Shown: positions 32,804 to 44,900, counted from the first letter of the stretch. The stretch: 64,000 nt of DNA from Tetrapyrgos nigripes (GCA_013368315.1 JAACJM010000268.1:45467-109466); one strand, 5' to 3'. Numbers and translations are program-made. The notes: generated by a model from the sequence alone, not told the origin.

Positions 32804-33452
32804 TCTCAGACTTGTGAAAATTGCTACACAGCCAACAGAACCTCACCAGCCACATCAGTCAACATGTTCCAAGCACAGACTTAATGCAAAAAAGGGAAGT
32901 GAAGAGACAGAGGATGGACACCAATCTAAGAGACCACAGAGGCAGAGAAAATAGTCTCTTTACAAATTGGCTATTCCCAGAAATTACAATGAGTATGAAT
33001 TATTATAAAGCTATTACAATGTATTATCTTGTAGAAACATGCTAAGACATGACCCTAATACCATTAATTGTTTGATATTCAAAGTTGACAAGTGCAAATG
33101 CTGGCAGCAAGCATCTCAAAGCACTTGAGATGCATGAGAAACATTTTGAGTGTCTTCAGTGTTGCAATTTCACAGAGAGATTGACTAGTGAGGGTGTAGG
33201 AATCTTCTCTTGGTATCCTGCAGAAAGATTATCTGTGGAAACATTGGGAGAAAAATTGTGGCTGTGCTTATCCCACTTTTTTGAAGATTTTTACACTTTG
33301 TGGACATCAGATACAAGACTTTGAAAGTGTCTCTGAGGTAAGATATACATTGGTATAGGACATTCAGTCTCATACAGTGTTCTACAATCCTATCTGCAGG
33401 GTGTCCGCAACCCTGCAAGGTGTCCGCAACTTTACCTATACCGGAATGACTC

Positions 33453-34081
33453 GAGCGAGTCTTGAATTTTTGTGCTCCAATTTGGGCATTCTATTTTTCT
33501 CTCCGTCGAGTCTCCCTGAGCTCGTCCTAGCGTGGCTTATTCTATATATATAGAGAGAGAGCCACAGTTTTTTTCACTCCTCCATGTATGAAGAACAGTT
33601 TGGGTTTAGCATTGTGTGCGGAGTATATAACGAGTTGGGATGGAATGGCTAGAATGATATTCCAGGGCTGGTGTGGCAATTTGAGATAAGAAATGGAGAG
33701 TGACGGTCAGGAACTGGTAATGGCAGCCATGATTGAAAACGAGGTGGCGTGAAACGGTATGACTGGGGAGTTTGGGTATAAAGAAGTTCAATAAAGTAAT
33801 GTGTACATTCAAAGCTTGGACGGCGGCCTTGTATTCGCCACCCTTCAGCGCTGGCCCACACCCACTTCATATCAAGGGAGACCGCTCTGCGTTAGCTATA
33901 GTCAAGTTATAGGGCATGTGCCTCTGGGGTCTACCCACTCACATCCTCTTGCGAAGTGTTGGCTCGGCAAGTGGTGGCGCTCGCCAGGTCTTAGTGATAC
34001 CCGTCTTCCCTGTTTCCCCTACTCCGCCGAAGTCTCAATTGTATACAATTCTGGCGTAACCGGGAAGCTTTCGTGGAAAAG
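33453..34081. other. No supported gene
   Basis: A perfect (TA)n/(GA)n run at 33543-33563 is the only distinct motif. A 100-codon frame at 33801-34103 has no recognisable feature and crosses the proposed transposon boundary. Confidence 0.4.
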
Positions 34082-34408
34082 CATCAGGAAATCCACCCAC
34101 TGATAATATGCTGATTATTATTGACAAAATCTCGAAAAAGTCGCAAATTTTCAATGTTTCCTACTTTTCCCAAATTTTGACACATTTCCGGTATTTCTCT
34201 GATCGACCCTTTTGAAAACCGTTGATTTCCCAAAACTTCCAGTACACTATTGATACTCTTTAGATGAATTATACCTACCTTTCAACTGCTACTTCCATTT
34301 ATATTTCAGATCGTCCAAGGATTGCCGCATGCGAACAACGAACACAATCTATATTAGATCACATATAATAATTAACATAGTTAGGGTACATAAGGAAAAC
34401 AGTATAGA

Positions 34409-34545
34409 TATAGTGGTGAGGATAGATAGTGGTGAGGATAGATAGTGGTGAGGATAGATAGTGGTGAAGATAGATAGTGGTGAGGATAGATAACGAGATA
34501 TAGTGGTGAGGATAGATAACGAGATAGAGTACGGAGGATAGATAA
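34409..34545. repeat. Tandem repeat GATAGTGGTGAGGATA, about six units
   Basis: 16-18-bp units (GATAGTGGTGAGGATA, some with GATAACGA inserts) just downstream of the minus-strand gene, in the subterminal part of the Plavaka element. Subterminal repeats are usual transposase-binding regions in CACTA-type elements. Confidence 0.85.
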
Positions 34546-34567
34546 TAATAATAGGTAAAACATAAGC

Positions 34568-37286
34568 TTACTTGCCGGACGGTACTTCCTTAGCTGTGCC
34601 AAGAGCAGCTGCATCACTGGCCTTGTCGTTACCCTCCGCCGCCGCCGCCGCATCACTGGCCTTGTCATCGCCTCCCACCACTGCCGCATCACCAGTAGCA
34701 GGGGTATCTGCTGCTGCTGCAGTCCCAGCCCCCCCAGACGCAGCCCCAGTAGTCCCAGCAGCCGCAACAACGGTCTCGTCTTTCAAAGGTTCCGCAAAAG
34801 CATCCCAGTTTACCCGACGAACAATTTGGGCTCCAGATAGGCCATGCGTTGCCGGTGCGACAGAATGACTAGTAAGGCTGTGTTAGTAAAGATGTAGAGC
34901 AAACGAAAATCACTCACGAAGCCTTCAGATAAATATCATGCATAATTTTGTGAGCACGGTTCTTGTTTGACACCTCCATCTCCTCAACAAGCTCAATATA
35001 TCCAAACCATTGGCGTTGAAGCCCAACTGGGGGAAACTTGGCTATCGTGCTCAGTGAATGGTCAAGGAGAATCGCATGGATCTGTATACAAGTGAATGAA
35101 AAGGAAACGAAAAGAAATATCAATGAAAGGTGGCGAAAAGAAATATCAATGCTTACAGCGCAAGCTGCAGTAGCGACCATCGCTTTCGGTACTTCCAGCT
35201 CATACTTGGCAGTAGTGTGGTCCGGGAGTGACGACATGAAGAGTTGGTTTCGATATGGATCAAGCAGCCGAGCAAATTTATTGTTGCCAAAAAACATCTC
35301 GCTGATGTACTTGTGGATGACTGGATGCGTGAATGGACTCTGGTAGTCAAAATCGCCGGACTAGGATAACATATTTGGTGGGTGCAAAAGACGGCAAAGA
35401 ACAACGACCACTTACCCCATTCTTTGAGTAGATGTAGTCGCCGTCCCGGACAAGCTCGGCGGCCAGTGCGATACCTTCAGGAGAATTGTCAAGACTGAGC
35501 GCTGTAAGGACAGTAGAGGTGGGAGCCTTGAGTATTTTGCGCTCTAGTGAAATCCTTGCGGCTGTCTAGTTAACGTTAACATAGTAAGACAGAGACATTT
35601 GAAAAGAGAAAAAGACATACATATTTGACCAATGGCTTCGTGTACTTCAACAGGTCACCTCGCTCCAGCCGGTCTGCAATATCTCCTTGTGCATCATATC
35701 CAAGTTTTTCAGCGGCGTCAATGAGAGCCTTAAGAGCTATGGCTTTGAGGTTTTTGTACACGGGGCATCTTTCGGGATCCGAAACAAGTTTGAGGACGCC
35801 GAGAATGCGTGCCAGGTTGATGACAGAACGGATACGTGAGTTTTGACCCTTCAAAGCGAGCTTGTGACTGCGGGTTGAGTCGTTGTGCGGCTCCAGAATG
35901 ATGTCAGACTCCTCATCCCATTCGATTTCATCTTCGGAGGAATTGTCATCGGAATTGGTAGCAGGAATCGACTTTGCCTTGCTGGCTGCGGCCTTGGACG
36001 TTGAAAGACTCTTCTTAGAGATGACGGGCAGCTATGATAAAAATGAATAGTAAGTCAGTACTGTTTTGGTGAAAATGTAAATACATACTTCATCTCTCAT
36101 TTTCTTCGCAGCCTTGCCACTGATAGCCTAGGGATGCAATGTTTGAGCCTTTTTTAATACTAGAAGGGTGCAGAGACATACCTTTCGTGGGGCCTGGTCC
36201 TTTTCAAGGTCACCAGTGTCATCATCGTCTGATGACTCCTCTTTTTCTTCGTCATCTTCATCTGCAGAAGAAGGCTCAGTGAAGCCTCCAACACTGGTCA
36301 GAGGACCTTCGGTGTCTGATAAGACGACTGGTTCAGAGGAGGAGTGAGATTTATGGGAAGGAATGATTTCGACCTCATCGTCGTCGTCAAAGATGCTGTC
36401 CAAGACTGGCGCTAAAAATGATGAGTAAGCACAAGACACGGGGACAATAGACACATGGACAGACAAACGACACGCTTGTAGCCGCTGCCCTTGCGCCTTG
36501 ACACTATCACAGGAGCCTGCGCAAGTCAAGATGTAAGCAAGTGCCCTTTGAATACAACCTGTGATACACAAACCTCATCGTCAAGATTACGACCTGCATC
36601 TCGGTTGAGGTCACGGTCTTCCTGCTCCATGTCGATGTCACCATTTCCATCGCCGTCTTCAGCATCTGATTCTTCAGCCTCTTTTTGAGCGATGGCTTTT
36701 ACTGCTTCAGGCTTTGCTTTCGTTGACTTGGCTTTGGGTTTGCGTCGTGGTGGTTCCGGCTCTGGCTCTACAGCAAAAGGTAAGCAGTATTCTCTGAAGG
36801 TAGAACAGTATCGGCAAAATCTGACCTTCTTCAGATGACGAAGCCTCCAAGTCGATAGCAGCGGCCTCTGACACGCTCGGTGAGAAGTCAAATGATCGTG
36901 TTGTGGACAATTTGACTCACCTTTTGTTTTGGCCTTTTTAGAAACAGTGTTTCTGCGCATGCCGTGCTCTTGGGGAGGTCTCGACGATGCAGAAGTTTTT
37001 GCTTGGTCCTTGGAGGGTCTCGAGGTTGAAGACACCTTTGAACCTGCCTTTACCGGCCTGCTTGAGGTGGTCGTCTTTTTCTTAGAGGGTGCATCACTAC
37101 CTGAGTAGGCGTAAGTCTGCAGCTTCTTGCTACCAAGCCGGCATTGTACTCACTTTCCTGATCTTCATTAGGACGCTTTTTTCTGGTATTACTAGCGGCA
37201 GTGTTCGGTTTACTAGTATTACGAGTGGTAGGACGGGTACTGTTGCCAGTTTTGGAGGAGGATTTTGGGGGGGGATCTTTGGGCAT
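34568..37286 (-). CDS. DUF6532-like companion protein of the Plavaka transposon
   Basis: A gene of about 11 exons from ATG 37286 to TAA 34568-34570. The first intron (GTGAGT...CTACTCAG) joins KRPNEDQE to SSDAPSKKKTTTSSRP in phase. The N-terminal half is basic then very acidic and disordered (RRKPKAKSTKAKPEAVK; FDDDDEVEIIP; DEDDEEKEESSDDDD). The second half is a helical globular domain (IRSVINLARILGVLKLVSD; SPFTHPVIHKYISEMFFGNN; YELEVPKAMVATAACAIHAI; QRQWFGYIELVEEME) that I recognise as the DUF6532 type common in Agaricomycetes. The C-terminus is Ala-rich. Its position opposite the transposase suggests it is element-encoded, perhaps the DNA-binding or regulatory partner; the role is inference. 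Confidence 0.75.
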
Positions 37287-37461
37287 GGAAGAAAGGCAGA
37301 AAGGATAGGTTCGTGAGTATTTTAAAATTTTTGATGATGCGGCTAAGCATGTTACCCTATCGCAGGGGTCAATCAGGACTGGAGCTGGATAAACAACTTT
37401 CCGCTAAACCCATTTCCCTCCAAAATTACACCGCCTGTCTACCGCTACATACCTTACCTCA
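37287..37461. promoter_or_regulatory. Divergent promoter gap of the Plavaka element
   Basis: Only 175 bases separate the two divergent start codons, so both genes probably share control sequences here. No clear TATA box on either side. Confidence 0.5.
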
Positions 37462-40400
37462 ATGGACGATCTTGTCTGTTCAGGTTGCGCTGTTGTTTTC
37501 GAAAGGATTAATGATCTCAATCAGCACTGGATCAAGACGACTGTACCAGCATGTATGAAGGCGGCAAATGCGGAAATGGAGCAACTCCGTCGGAACAGCT
37601 CTGGCCCACGCCGACCTCGCAAGTCTCACAAGACTCATCGCCCGAAGGTTTCGACGCATCCTCTCAACTCAGGTGCTCCTTCCGTACATGCTTTGGATGA
37701 CGATGAGGATGTGCGTGATGAGCCAAACCCCTTTGTTGGAGATTTTTTTGGGCAAGACTATGGAGCAGAGGATTTTCCGGGTTTTGAAGGAGCTGGGAAT
37801 GAAGCAGATGTTGAATTGGGCAGTGGGGAGAGTGCTCCTGCTGGTGACAATACAGACGAAGAAGATGAGGGAGTTGCTCTAGAGCTGACTTGGGAGCCGC
37901 CCCGACTAAATCCTATACCAGTCGCAGAGCCCATGGATGACGATGATGACATGCCCACCCCACCTCGACGGCCAGCTAATGTCCCTCTTCGCAATGTTCC
38001 AGCCCACCGCGATGGTGTACATGTTGTCAAATTTGGCGGCCAAGCTGGTGCTCCTGTTGCAAATTCCAACGTTTCGTTGTATGACTCTACTGATGGCTTC
38101 AGCAAGTACCAAGCCAGTATTGACGGTAGTGATACGAATCGATGGGCTCCCTTTATTTCTCGCATGGATTGGGAGGTGGCTCGCTGGGCAAAGATGAGAG
38201 GGACTGGGTCAACGGCATTTGATGATTTACTTGGTATTAAAGGGGTATGTCGTCCTATTCTAATCTCATAACTTAGTACTAACGTATTGTTTACTATCTA
38301 CACAGGTCCATGAGGCTCTTGGCCTTTCCTACCAGAACAGCAAGGAGCTCAACCGCCTCATCGATTCCATGCCCAAACGTCGGCCATCGTTTACCCGAGA
38401 AGAGGTAGTTATTGCAGGCGAGGTTTTTGATCTCTACAAGCGGGACATCTTGGAGTGTATTCGTGCTCTCTATGGGAACCCGGACCATTGTCAATACATG
38501 TGCTTCACCCCCGAATGCCATTACGCCGACGCGGACCATACCATCCGTCTATTTCATGACTTTCATACAGGCAAGTGGTGGTGGGCTACGCAGGTAAGTC
38601 ACTGCTTGTCTATATACATTGCTATGCTAATTTCTCATGTTTTCTAGAAAGCCATTGAGAAGGACAAACCGGGAGCTACTATAGTCCCAGTTATTATTTC
38701 TAGTGACAAGACGCAGGTCACCTTATTTCGCAATAAATCAGCTTATCCTGTGTACCTTACCATTGGTAACCTTCCAAAGGAGATTCGCCGGAAGCCCTCT
38801 CAGCAAGGCCAAGTACTCTTGGCATACCTTCCAACTTCACGACTTGAGCATATTACCAACAAAGCCGCTCGTCGTCGGGCAGTGACGAACCTCTTTCACG
38901 CCTGTATGAAAGACATCTTGGAACCTCTCGAGACATCAGGAGCTGATGGCATTGATATGCGAAGTGGAGACGGAGTGGTTCGGCGTTGTCATCCCATACT
39001 TGCTGCCTATGTGGGCGACTATCCAGAGCAAGTGCTGGTCACCACCGTTTTCTATGGGGACTGTGCTACATGTCCCGCAGAGAAGGATGAGCTTGGGGAC
39101 TATCCTTTTGAGGCAGGTTTCCGAAGCATGAAAGACGCTGTCAGTGCTGCCCATACTATCGGGACAGATACCTGGGCCGAGAACTGCCTCAACGTTAACA
39201 TCAAACCTGTCCAGCATCCCTTTTGGGAAAATTTACCCTATACACACATTTTCCGTTCCGTTACCCCAGACCTCCTCCATCAGCTCTACCAAGGGGTGAT
39301 GAAGCACCTTATCGAGTGGTTATCGCACATCTGTGGTGCTCAAGAGATGGATGCCCGAGTCCGCCGACTCCCTCCTAGTCATGGCATGCGTCATTTTCAA
39401 AAGGGCATAACGACATTATCTCGCGTCAGCGGTGCCGAACATAAACAAATCTGCTCGTTTCTTTTAGGCACAGTCATTGATACACCGTTGTTGTCTGTAC
39501 ACCAATCCCGCGAGCTTCTCACTGCAACTCGGGCCCTCCTCGACTTCTTATATATTGCCTCATTTCCCATTCATTCTACCGAAACTTTGGGGGCTCTTGA
39601 TGAGGCATTGGCCACATTCCACGATCACAAGCAAATCTTCATTGACTTGGGTGCTAGAGAGCATTTCAATTTCCCTAAACTCCACTCCCTCATCCACTAC
39701 TCTCCCTCCATACAACTCTATGGAACGACTGACAACTACAACACCGAAACAACGGAACGCCTTCACATCGACTTCACCAAAGACGCCTATCGGTCAACTA
39801 ACCACAAAGACGAGTACGCGCAGATGACAGTCTGGCTGGAACGCAGAGAGAAGGTCGCCTATCATACAACATATATCAATTGGAGATGCATGCAAGATAT
39901 AGCACCTGTACCTGCTATCCCCGATAATCCACTGGTGCAGGTATCTGGTGTACGCTTTGACTTCCCTGGTGCTCAACGGACATTGTCGGATATGAGATGC
40001 GAGTACCAGCAGAAGTTCACCAAGCATCCCAGTGTCAAGTCAGTTGGTTTATCCAAACTCGAGGACGCAGTCGGCAGTCGAGGTCATGGTGCTTTGCAGT
40101 TCACCAATGCATTGGCCTGTTTTATCGTTCAATTCCGCCGACCTGATTATACACCAATCCAGGTTGAGGAATATGCACGAGTCACCGTTCTACCATTTGC
40201 ATCGGTGCCAGTTTGGCACTCTATCAAGTTTTTCAACGAAGACTTGTACGGTAATGAGACCCTGGACGTTGTGGCAGCGCATCCTCGTCGATACGGCGCT
40301 GACAGTCAGGTTACACGTGGTTTCCGGTTTGACGCTGTGTTAGTCAAAGTGAGGACTTCGGATGATGATGACGACTTTGTGAGAGGTGAATTGTCAGTTT

Positions 40401-40792
40401 CCTTCATTTCACTGATGCTAATTCTTATGATAGACATGCGGGTCGCTCGAATTCGAGTAATCTTCTCAATCTCCGAGAAAAACCTTGCCACTGTTCTTCC
40501 CATAAATGTCTCTCCACCCAAACACTTGGCGTTTGTCGAATGGTTTACGAAATTTGGCCGCAGTCCGGATCCGCACTCTGGTTTATACCGGGTAAAGCCT
40601 CAGATGAAGGCTGACGGTTCACGCGCAGTATCAATCATTCCCGCTTTGACGATTCAGCGGAGTGTACATCTTTTACCGAAGTGGGGTGGACCGGTGCCTG
40701 CGTCATGGACACGCGAGACCGTGATGGACGATTGTACCACTTTCTTTGTCAACCCATACCGCAATCACCACACATATATAAATGTAGGATAG
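37462..40792 (+). CDS. Plavaka transposase
   Basis: Exons 37462-38244, 38306-38593 and 38648-40792, with clean GTATGT/CAG and GTAAGT/TAG introns, give about 1071 residues. An N-terminal Cys/His finger (VCSGCAVVFERINDLNQHW) is followed by an acidic linker, then the Plavaka core: VPVIISSDKTQVTLFRNKSA, AYPVYLTIGNLPKEIRRKPS, NKAARRRAVTNLFHACMKDI, VRRCHPILAAYVGDYPEQ and DCATCPAEKDELGDYPF. VTPDLLHQLYQGVMKHLIEW (D..H) and NTETTERLHIDFTKDAYRST probably supply catalytic D and E. It would cut and join element ends. The segment 40387-40434 (GTGAATTG...TATGATAG, 48 nt) could be a further in-frame intron. No stop interrupts the gene. Confidence 0.9.
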
Positions 40793-40973
40793 TTATGTAA
40801 ATGAATGATAATCTACTTGACTCAAATGAAACCAAGTAAAAACCGAAAACTATTGGAAGTTTGAAGGGGCCCTCGATAATTTGTAGAAATTTTTGGAAAG
40901 TTACAGTGCTGCTTGTGCTATTGGAAATTTCTGTAACTTTTCGATACATTTTCAAAGAGCGGATTTCCTGATG

Positions 40974-41142
40974 AGGGCGTCAAGATCTATGTACCATCCA
41001 GTCCACCTTACATTCCCCCTGTCCGTATCCGCAACCGCAGGCTGGACGTCTATAAGACTCTAGCGGCGAAGCTGCATCATGATATACCAACCAAATTTTC
41101 CGGACCCTCAGGCTCCCTCATCAAGTTCAACGTTCAGTGTTA
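40974..41142 (+). pseudogene. C-terminal exon remnant next to the Plavaka element
   Basis: Immediately right of the element a plus frame reads DEGVKIYVPSSPPYIPPVRI then RNRRLDVYKTLAAKLHHDIP and ends at TAA 41140-41142. It looks like the last exon of a gene cut by the insertion. The matching 5' part is not recognisable left of 34082. No family recognised. Confidence 0.35.
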
Positions 41143-41537
41143 AACTTATGTTCAACTTTAAAATTGCATGAAACGCATCCAGATCCGTAAGTCGATCAAG
41201 GAACTTGAAACACCAGTATTAGTACTTGAGTACATAGCTATTGACATACAGCATGTATTTATTGAAAGGTGACTGTTGATTTCCAAAATGCGTTAGCCTT
41301 GTCTCTAGTCTCCCCATATCTACCCTACCTACATAGTCCGAGTCTCTCTTTCCTCTCCTACTTACATACTCTCCTTGTCCTTCGTCTACTTACAGTGCAT
41401 CTCCCTCTTGGACCGGGAAGCCAGAGCCCAATCCCATCGTCTGCGGAGCGCTGGTCAAAGGAACAAAGTTGGATTCAACGAAGCCGAAGCCTAGGCTTCC
41501 TGGGAACTAACTGTAAGCGTCCGGGTCAAACAGTGCT

Positions 41538-43353
41538 ATGGATGCCACTCATATTAATCTGGAAAAAGTCATCGGGTACGTACTACCTAATTACTTAGAT
41601 GTCCAAGTTTTATCTCATTGCTGATGCACCTCGACCATCGTTCATTGTCGGGAAACAGGCCAATCCTCATAGGAACATGGTTGAACTTGATGCTGTTTGT
41701 GTTGATGATTGATTGGGTGGGTAACAGTTTTTCTTTCTGCACAATTTATGGTTGTCAGCCTCATCTCAACTTGGACTCTTGAAGCCAATCGCTAGTACAT
41801 GTAACTTGTATAAGTACTGATATAGAAGTATGTATAGGCTTTGTATTACTTTCGCCACTACCACGCCGACGGAATCTTCGTGAAAATCGCTGTCTTTGGT
41901 GCCCTTGCCTGTGATATGGCTGCGATAATCGGAGAGTGCGCTGACGTCTACTTGGTGAGTCACATTTGTACGGTTGAATCGTGTACTCAGCATCTGATTT
42001 CTCAAATTATTTGGATACGATATATACCAGAATGCTGTCACCTTTCAAGGTAGGTACATAGACCGGTACCTCTGTTTTTCTTTGAATTCGATTCAAGAAA
42101 TGGTAAGTAGCTTTAAAGCTGACTCGATGCATCACGGTCCATGGGTGGCACAGGAAACATAGATGCTCTACAAACCCAACAGTGGTAAGCTAAGAAAATG
42201 ATTTTAGAATGAAACGCAATTCGATTAACTTACTCATATTCATCAACTTAATTTGCGGCCATTGCGCAGGCCTAGAAGCATAAACCTGATTTCCACTGGT
42301 ATTTCTGCATCAATTATGCAGGTGTTCATGTTGCATAGATATTGGTCCTTGTGAGTATTTTTTGAGTTCATCTGCATTCAACTCATGATCTGACCTGTTT
42401 TGCTTGGTTGAAGAACGCGAAGAAAAGTGCTTACAAGTGCACTAGGACTTGTGATACTCTCGTCAGTAAGTACTGTCTTCAAACTTAAGAGTAGCTGCCC
42501 TGACCATGAAATAATGCTCAATAATTATAACTCTGGCTGGCATCATAAAAGTTTGGAAGTAGCTTGTACCTCACTACTATTGCCGTTTTTTTCCAATCCC
42601 AAGGTAACATTCTGCGTACACAAATGCTTCCTGCGATGATGTAAGTACCTTCAGGTTCTGTGTGGTGTCTTGTGCGTCGCAAACTTATCTTTTTATCCCT
42701 TACGATAGTTTGTGGTTATCAACCACAACGGTGGCAGACCTATTAATCGCCCTACTCCTGGTCCTATATTATCGAGCGACCGACCGTCACATGACACTCA
42801 GGTCTTCATCCAAGTGAGTGCCTTTTTCCGCTTGGCAAATTCTGTAATGATTGGCGTAAGAAGATGAACAAATCCATTTTAGACTCGTTCACCGTCTATC
42901 AACCCTCGCACTCAAAACCGGCTCTTTCACTGCTCTGGCTGCGATACTGTCTCTTGTATCTTTTTTGGTTGATATCCAGAGTAATGGTATGTACTATGTC
43001 CTATCCTCTCTGCTTTCATTTCCACTGGCATAGGACATTGACATTTGGCCTTCTTGAACTTTTGTATTGAAGTCACCATCATGTTTGGCTACTGTTTCGG
43101 CTGTATCTATTCATTGACGCTCTTGTACAACCTGAATATTCGTCGGAGGCTGCGCAATCGCACGAATCCCACTGATGTTCTGTATATACGTATAGCTAAT
43201 TTGGAGGAGGAAGAGGAGGAGAGTCGGAGTCGTGTCACAGTGTCGGTGGCGAGCAATGGGGCGGACATCCCGAATGTGGAGTCAAGGTCGCAGTCCATAG
43301 GACTGTTCACCGTACCGTATACGGTTACGACTGTATCGAGTATGGGTGTTTGA
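41538..43353 (+). CDS. DUF6534 family multi-pass membrane protein
   Basis: Multi-exon gene starting MDATHINLEKVIG at 41538. Successive exons give GPILIGTWLNLMLFVLMIDW (41660), YYFRHYHADGIFVKIAVFGA (41843), SINLISTGISASIMQVFM with HRYWSL (42272), RKVLTSALGLVILSS (42420), LWLSTTTVADLLIALLLVLY (42712), RLSTLALKTGSFTALAAILS (42895) and a last exon with LTLLYNLNIRRRLRN and a charged tail to 43353. The WLST..VADLLIAL and L..L...TG..TALAA blocks are the DUF6534 signature. Such proteins have about seven membrane helices and no assigned function in Agaricomycetes. The reading is intact in the exons I followed; exact splice sites were not all settled. Probable host gene. Confidence 0.8.
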
Positions 43354-44189
43354 CGGATACAGAAATCCCGTAACCGTACCGTACAAGTGTTTTTCGAGGT
43401 CTGTCGATACAGATACGGCATATGGTATGGTTACGTTGGGGTTCATTGTAGAGCGTTAAAGGCTGGGTATCATTATAGTGAAACCCTCGTACATCATGCT
43501 TATGGAAATACTAGTAGCGAATAATTAAGCAGTGTTTTTATCGACACTCTTGTACATCCTCAATATTTGTTGGAAGCTAATCACGAAAGCAAATACTGCT
43601 CGGAGTAGCACTTTACCTATGACAATTTCAAGCTTTATAAAGCCCATAATTCAGTTATAATCCTGGGCATAGTTCTCAAAGTCCACAACTATTATCTACA
43701 TTCTAAACTCATTACCATAATTGTTTTAGGGATTTTGGGAGTTATGGGGATTATAATCAGCTTATCACAGAGCGTAGTTTTGTCTGATGTGAGGGGTCCT
43801 ACACATGTTCTCAAATTTCTGGATTTCCGGGTCTCTGATATACATACTAGTTCTTCTGCGCATGTTACAAAACATTTACTACCCCATTACCCGCATGACT
43901 AGTATGACTACTTCCCCTCTCATTCTCTCACTCAGGTACATCTTCACGTCTACGTCCACTTTCGAACCAACCTACCTTTCAACCTCTGGAGATAACCTAA
44001 TATCACTGAAATCTCAATCGGATTACTTACTGGGAACGCGATTCAAGGGTCTTTGCAGCTGAAAGGGGTAGATGAGGCTGGCAGATGTGGAAGTCAAGAG
44101 GCCGAGCACTGGTCGAGCTCTCATCACAAGTTTCATGCCATTATTGACAAGAGAAAGGATGAAGATGTATACAGACGGTGTCCATAGGG
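43354..44189. other. No supported gene
   Basis: AT-rich sequence. An 85-codon frame at 43805-44062 is hydrophobic at first and serine-rich later, with no recognisable motif. Confidence 0.4.
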
Positions 44190-44690
44190 AGACTAATGAA
44201 AGGCCTCGTAACTGCTATATATAGGTTAGCACCGATGATGGACATCGTCGGTTTTTTTTACTCAACCTCTTATTTCTCGAGAACCGCTGATCGGATCCCC
44301 TTAAAAATTGCAGATTCGGATTCCCAGGCATCGAAAGGTGTGAGCCCTAGGAGGAGTCTGGGAGTCGATTTTTTACGTTATGTATTTGTATATCAAAAAG
44401 TTATTTTTTCTGGACGGTTTTCCTTATATCTCGAGAACGGCTGATCCGATTGCCTTAAAAGTTAGATATTCGGATTCCTACGCATCGAATCCATAGCCCT
44501 AACCCCAACCAATGTCCTCGCTGGGTAATATCAAAACTTGTATTTTCCTAAATGCGAAAATCTTTCTGCAAAGTTAGGTATCAAGACGACATGCGCTCAC
44601 CTTCTGTGGGGCGTCTAAATCTTGCGTATATGTAGTTCTGCTGTCATTATGACCATAATGACAGTGGGTATATATGTAGGCGTAGATATG
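44190..44690. repeat. Dispersed repeat, copy 3
   Basis: Same order as copies 1 and 2: two CAGATTCGGATTCCCAG / TAGATATTCGGATTCCTA blocks each preceded by ATCTCGAGAAC(C/G)GCTGATC, then CCTAACCCCAACCAATG, AATCTTTCTGC, GGTATCAAGACGACATG, and a near-perfect palindrome CTGTCATTATG-AC-CATAATGACAG at 44641-44664. Its left end on the minus strand reads MSIIGANLYIA, matching the first codons of the split transposase-like gene. Confidence 0.8.
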
Positions 44691-44900
44691 TGAATGTCTT
44701 GGAGAATTGGATGTGTGAACATCTTGGATTAGGGAACCTCTTGGAGGTGTAGATCCCTGAACGTCTTAGACGATTGGATGTGTAAACAGCTTGGATAATT
44801 AAACATCTTGGAGAGACATATGTGTGAACATCTTGGAGGTGTATATATATGAATGTCTTACAGCAGATACATGAATGTCTTGGACGATCAGATATGAGTC
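44691..44900. repeat. Degenerate minisatellite GTGTGAACATCTTGGA
   Basis: Irregular copies such as GTGTGAACATCTTGGATTAG, GTGTAAACAGCTTGGATAAT and GTGTGAACATCTTGGAGGTG; near the right end ATGAATGTCTTGGACGATCA. No gene. Confidence 0.7.

Larger units (their letters stand above)
31712..33452. mobile_element. MULE-like element with 9-bp TSD, containing a nested hAT
   Basis: Element 31721-33443, flanked by GAATGACTC at 31712-31720 and 33444-33452; a 9-bp duplication is the Mutator hallmark. The ends are imperfect inverted repeats of about 25 bp sharing TTGC(A/G)GACACC, followed by tandem TTGCGGACACC words (31736-31780 and 33397-33432). Without the nested hAT and its extra duplication it is about 829 bp, too short for a transposase, so it is non-autonomous. 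Its non-nested interior encodes nothing recognisable. Confidence 0.8.
34082..40973. mobile_element. Plavaka (CMC/CACTA-related) transposon with two divergent genes
   Basis: Two divergent genes (34568-37286 minus, 37462-40792 plus) are enclosed by an inverted 13-bp match, CATCAGGAAATCC at 34082-34094 and its reverse complement at 40961-40973. Inward similarity continues weakly (TCGAAAAAGTCGCAAATTTTC on the left against TCGAAAAGTTACAGAAATTTC on the right). Chance agreement of 13 bases there is unlikely, but no target duplication is clear, so the boundaries are provisional. Length is about 6.9 kb. The transposase reads open across three exons with the expected motifs, so the copy may be active. 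Confidence 0.7.

Noticed and set aside
34098..40932. CACTG...CAGTG as CACTA-type ends of the Plavaka element
   Set aside because: Only five bases match and no 3-bp target duplication fits; the 13-bp CATCAGGAAATCC pair is better supported.
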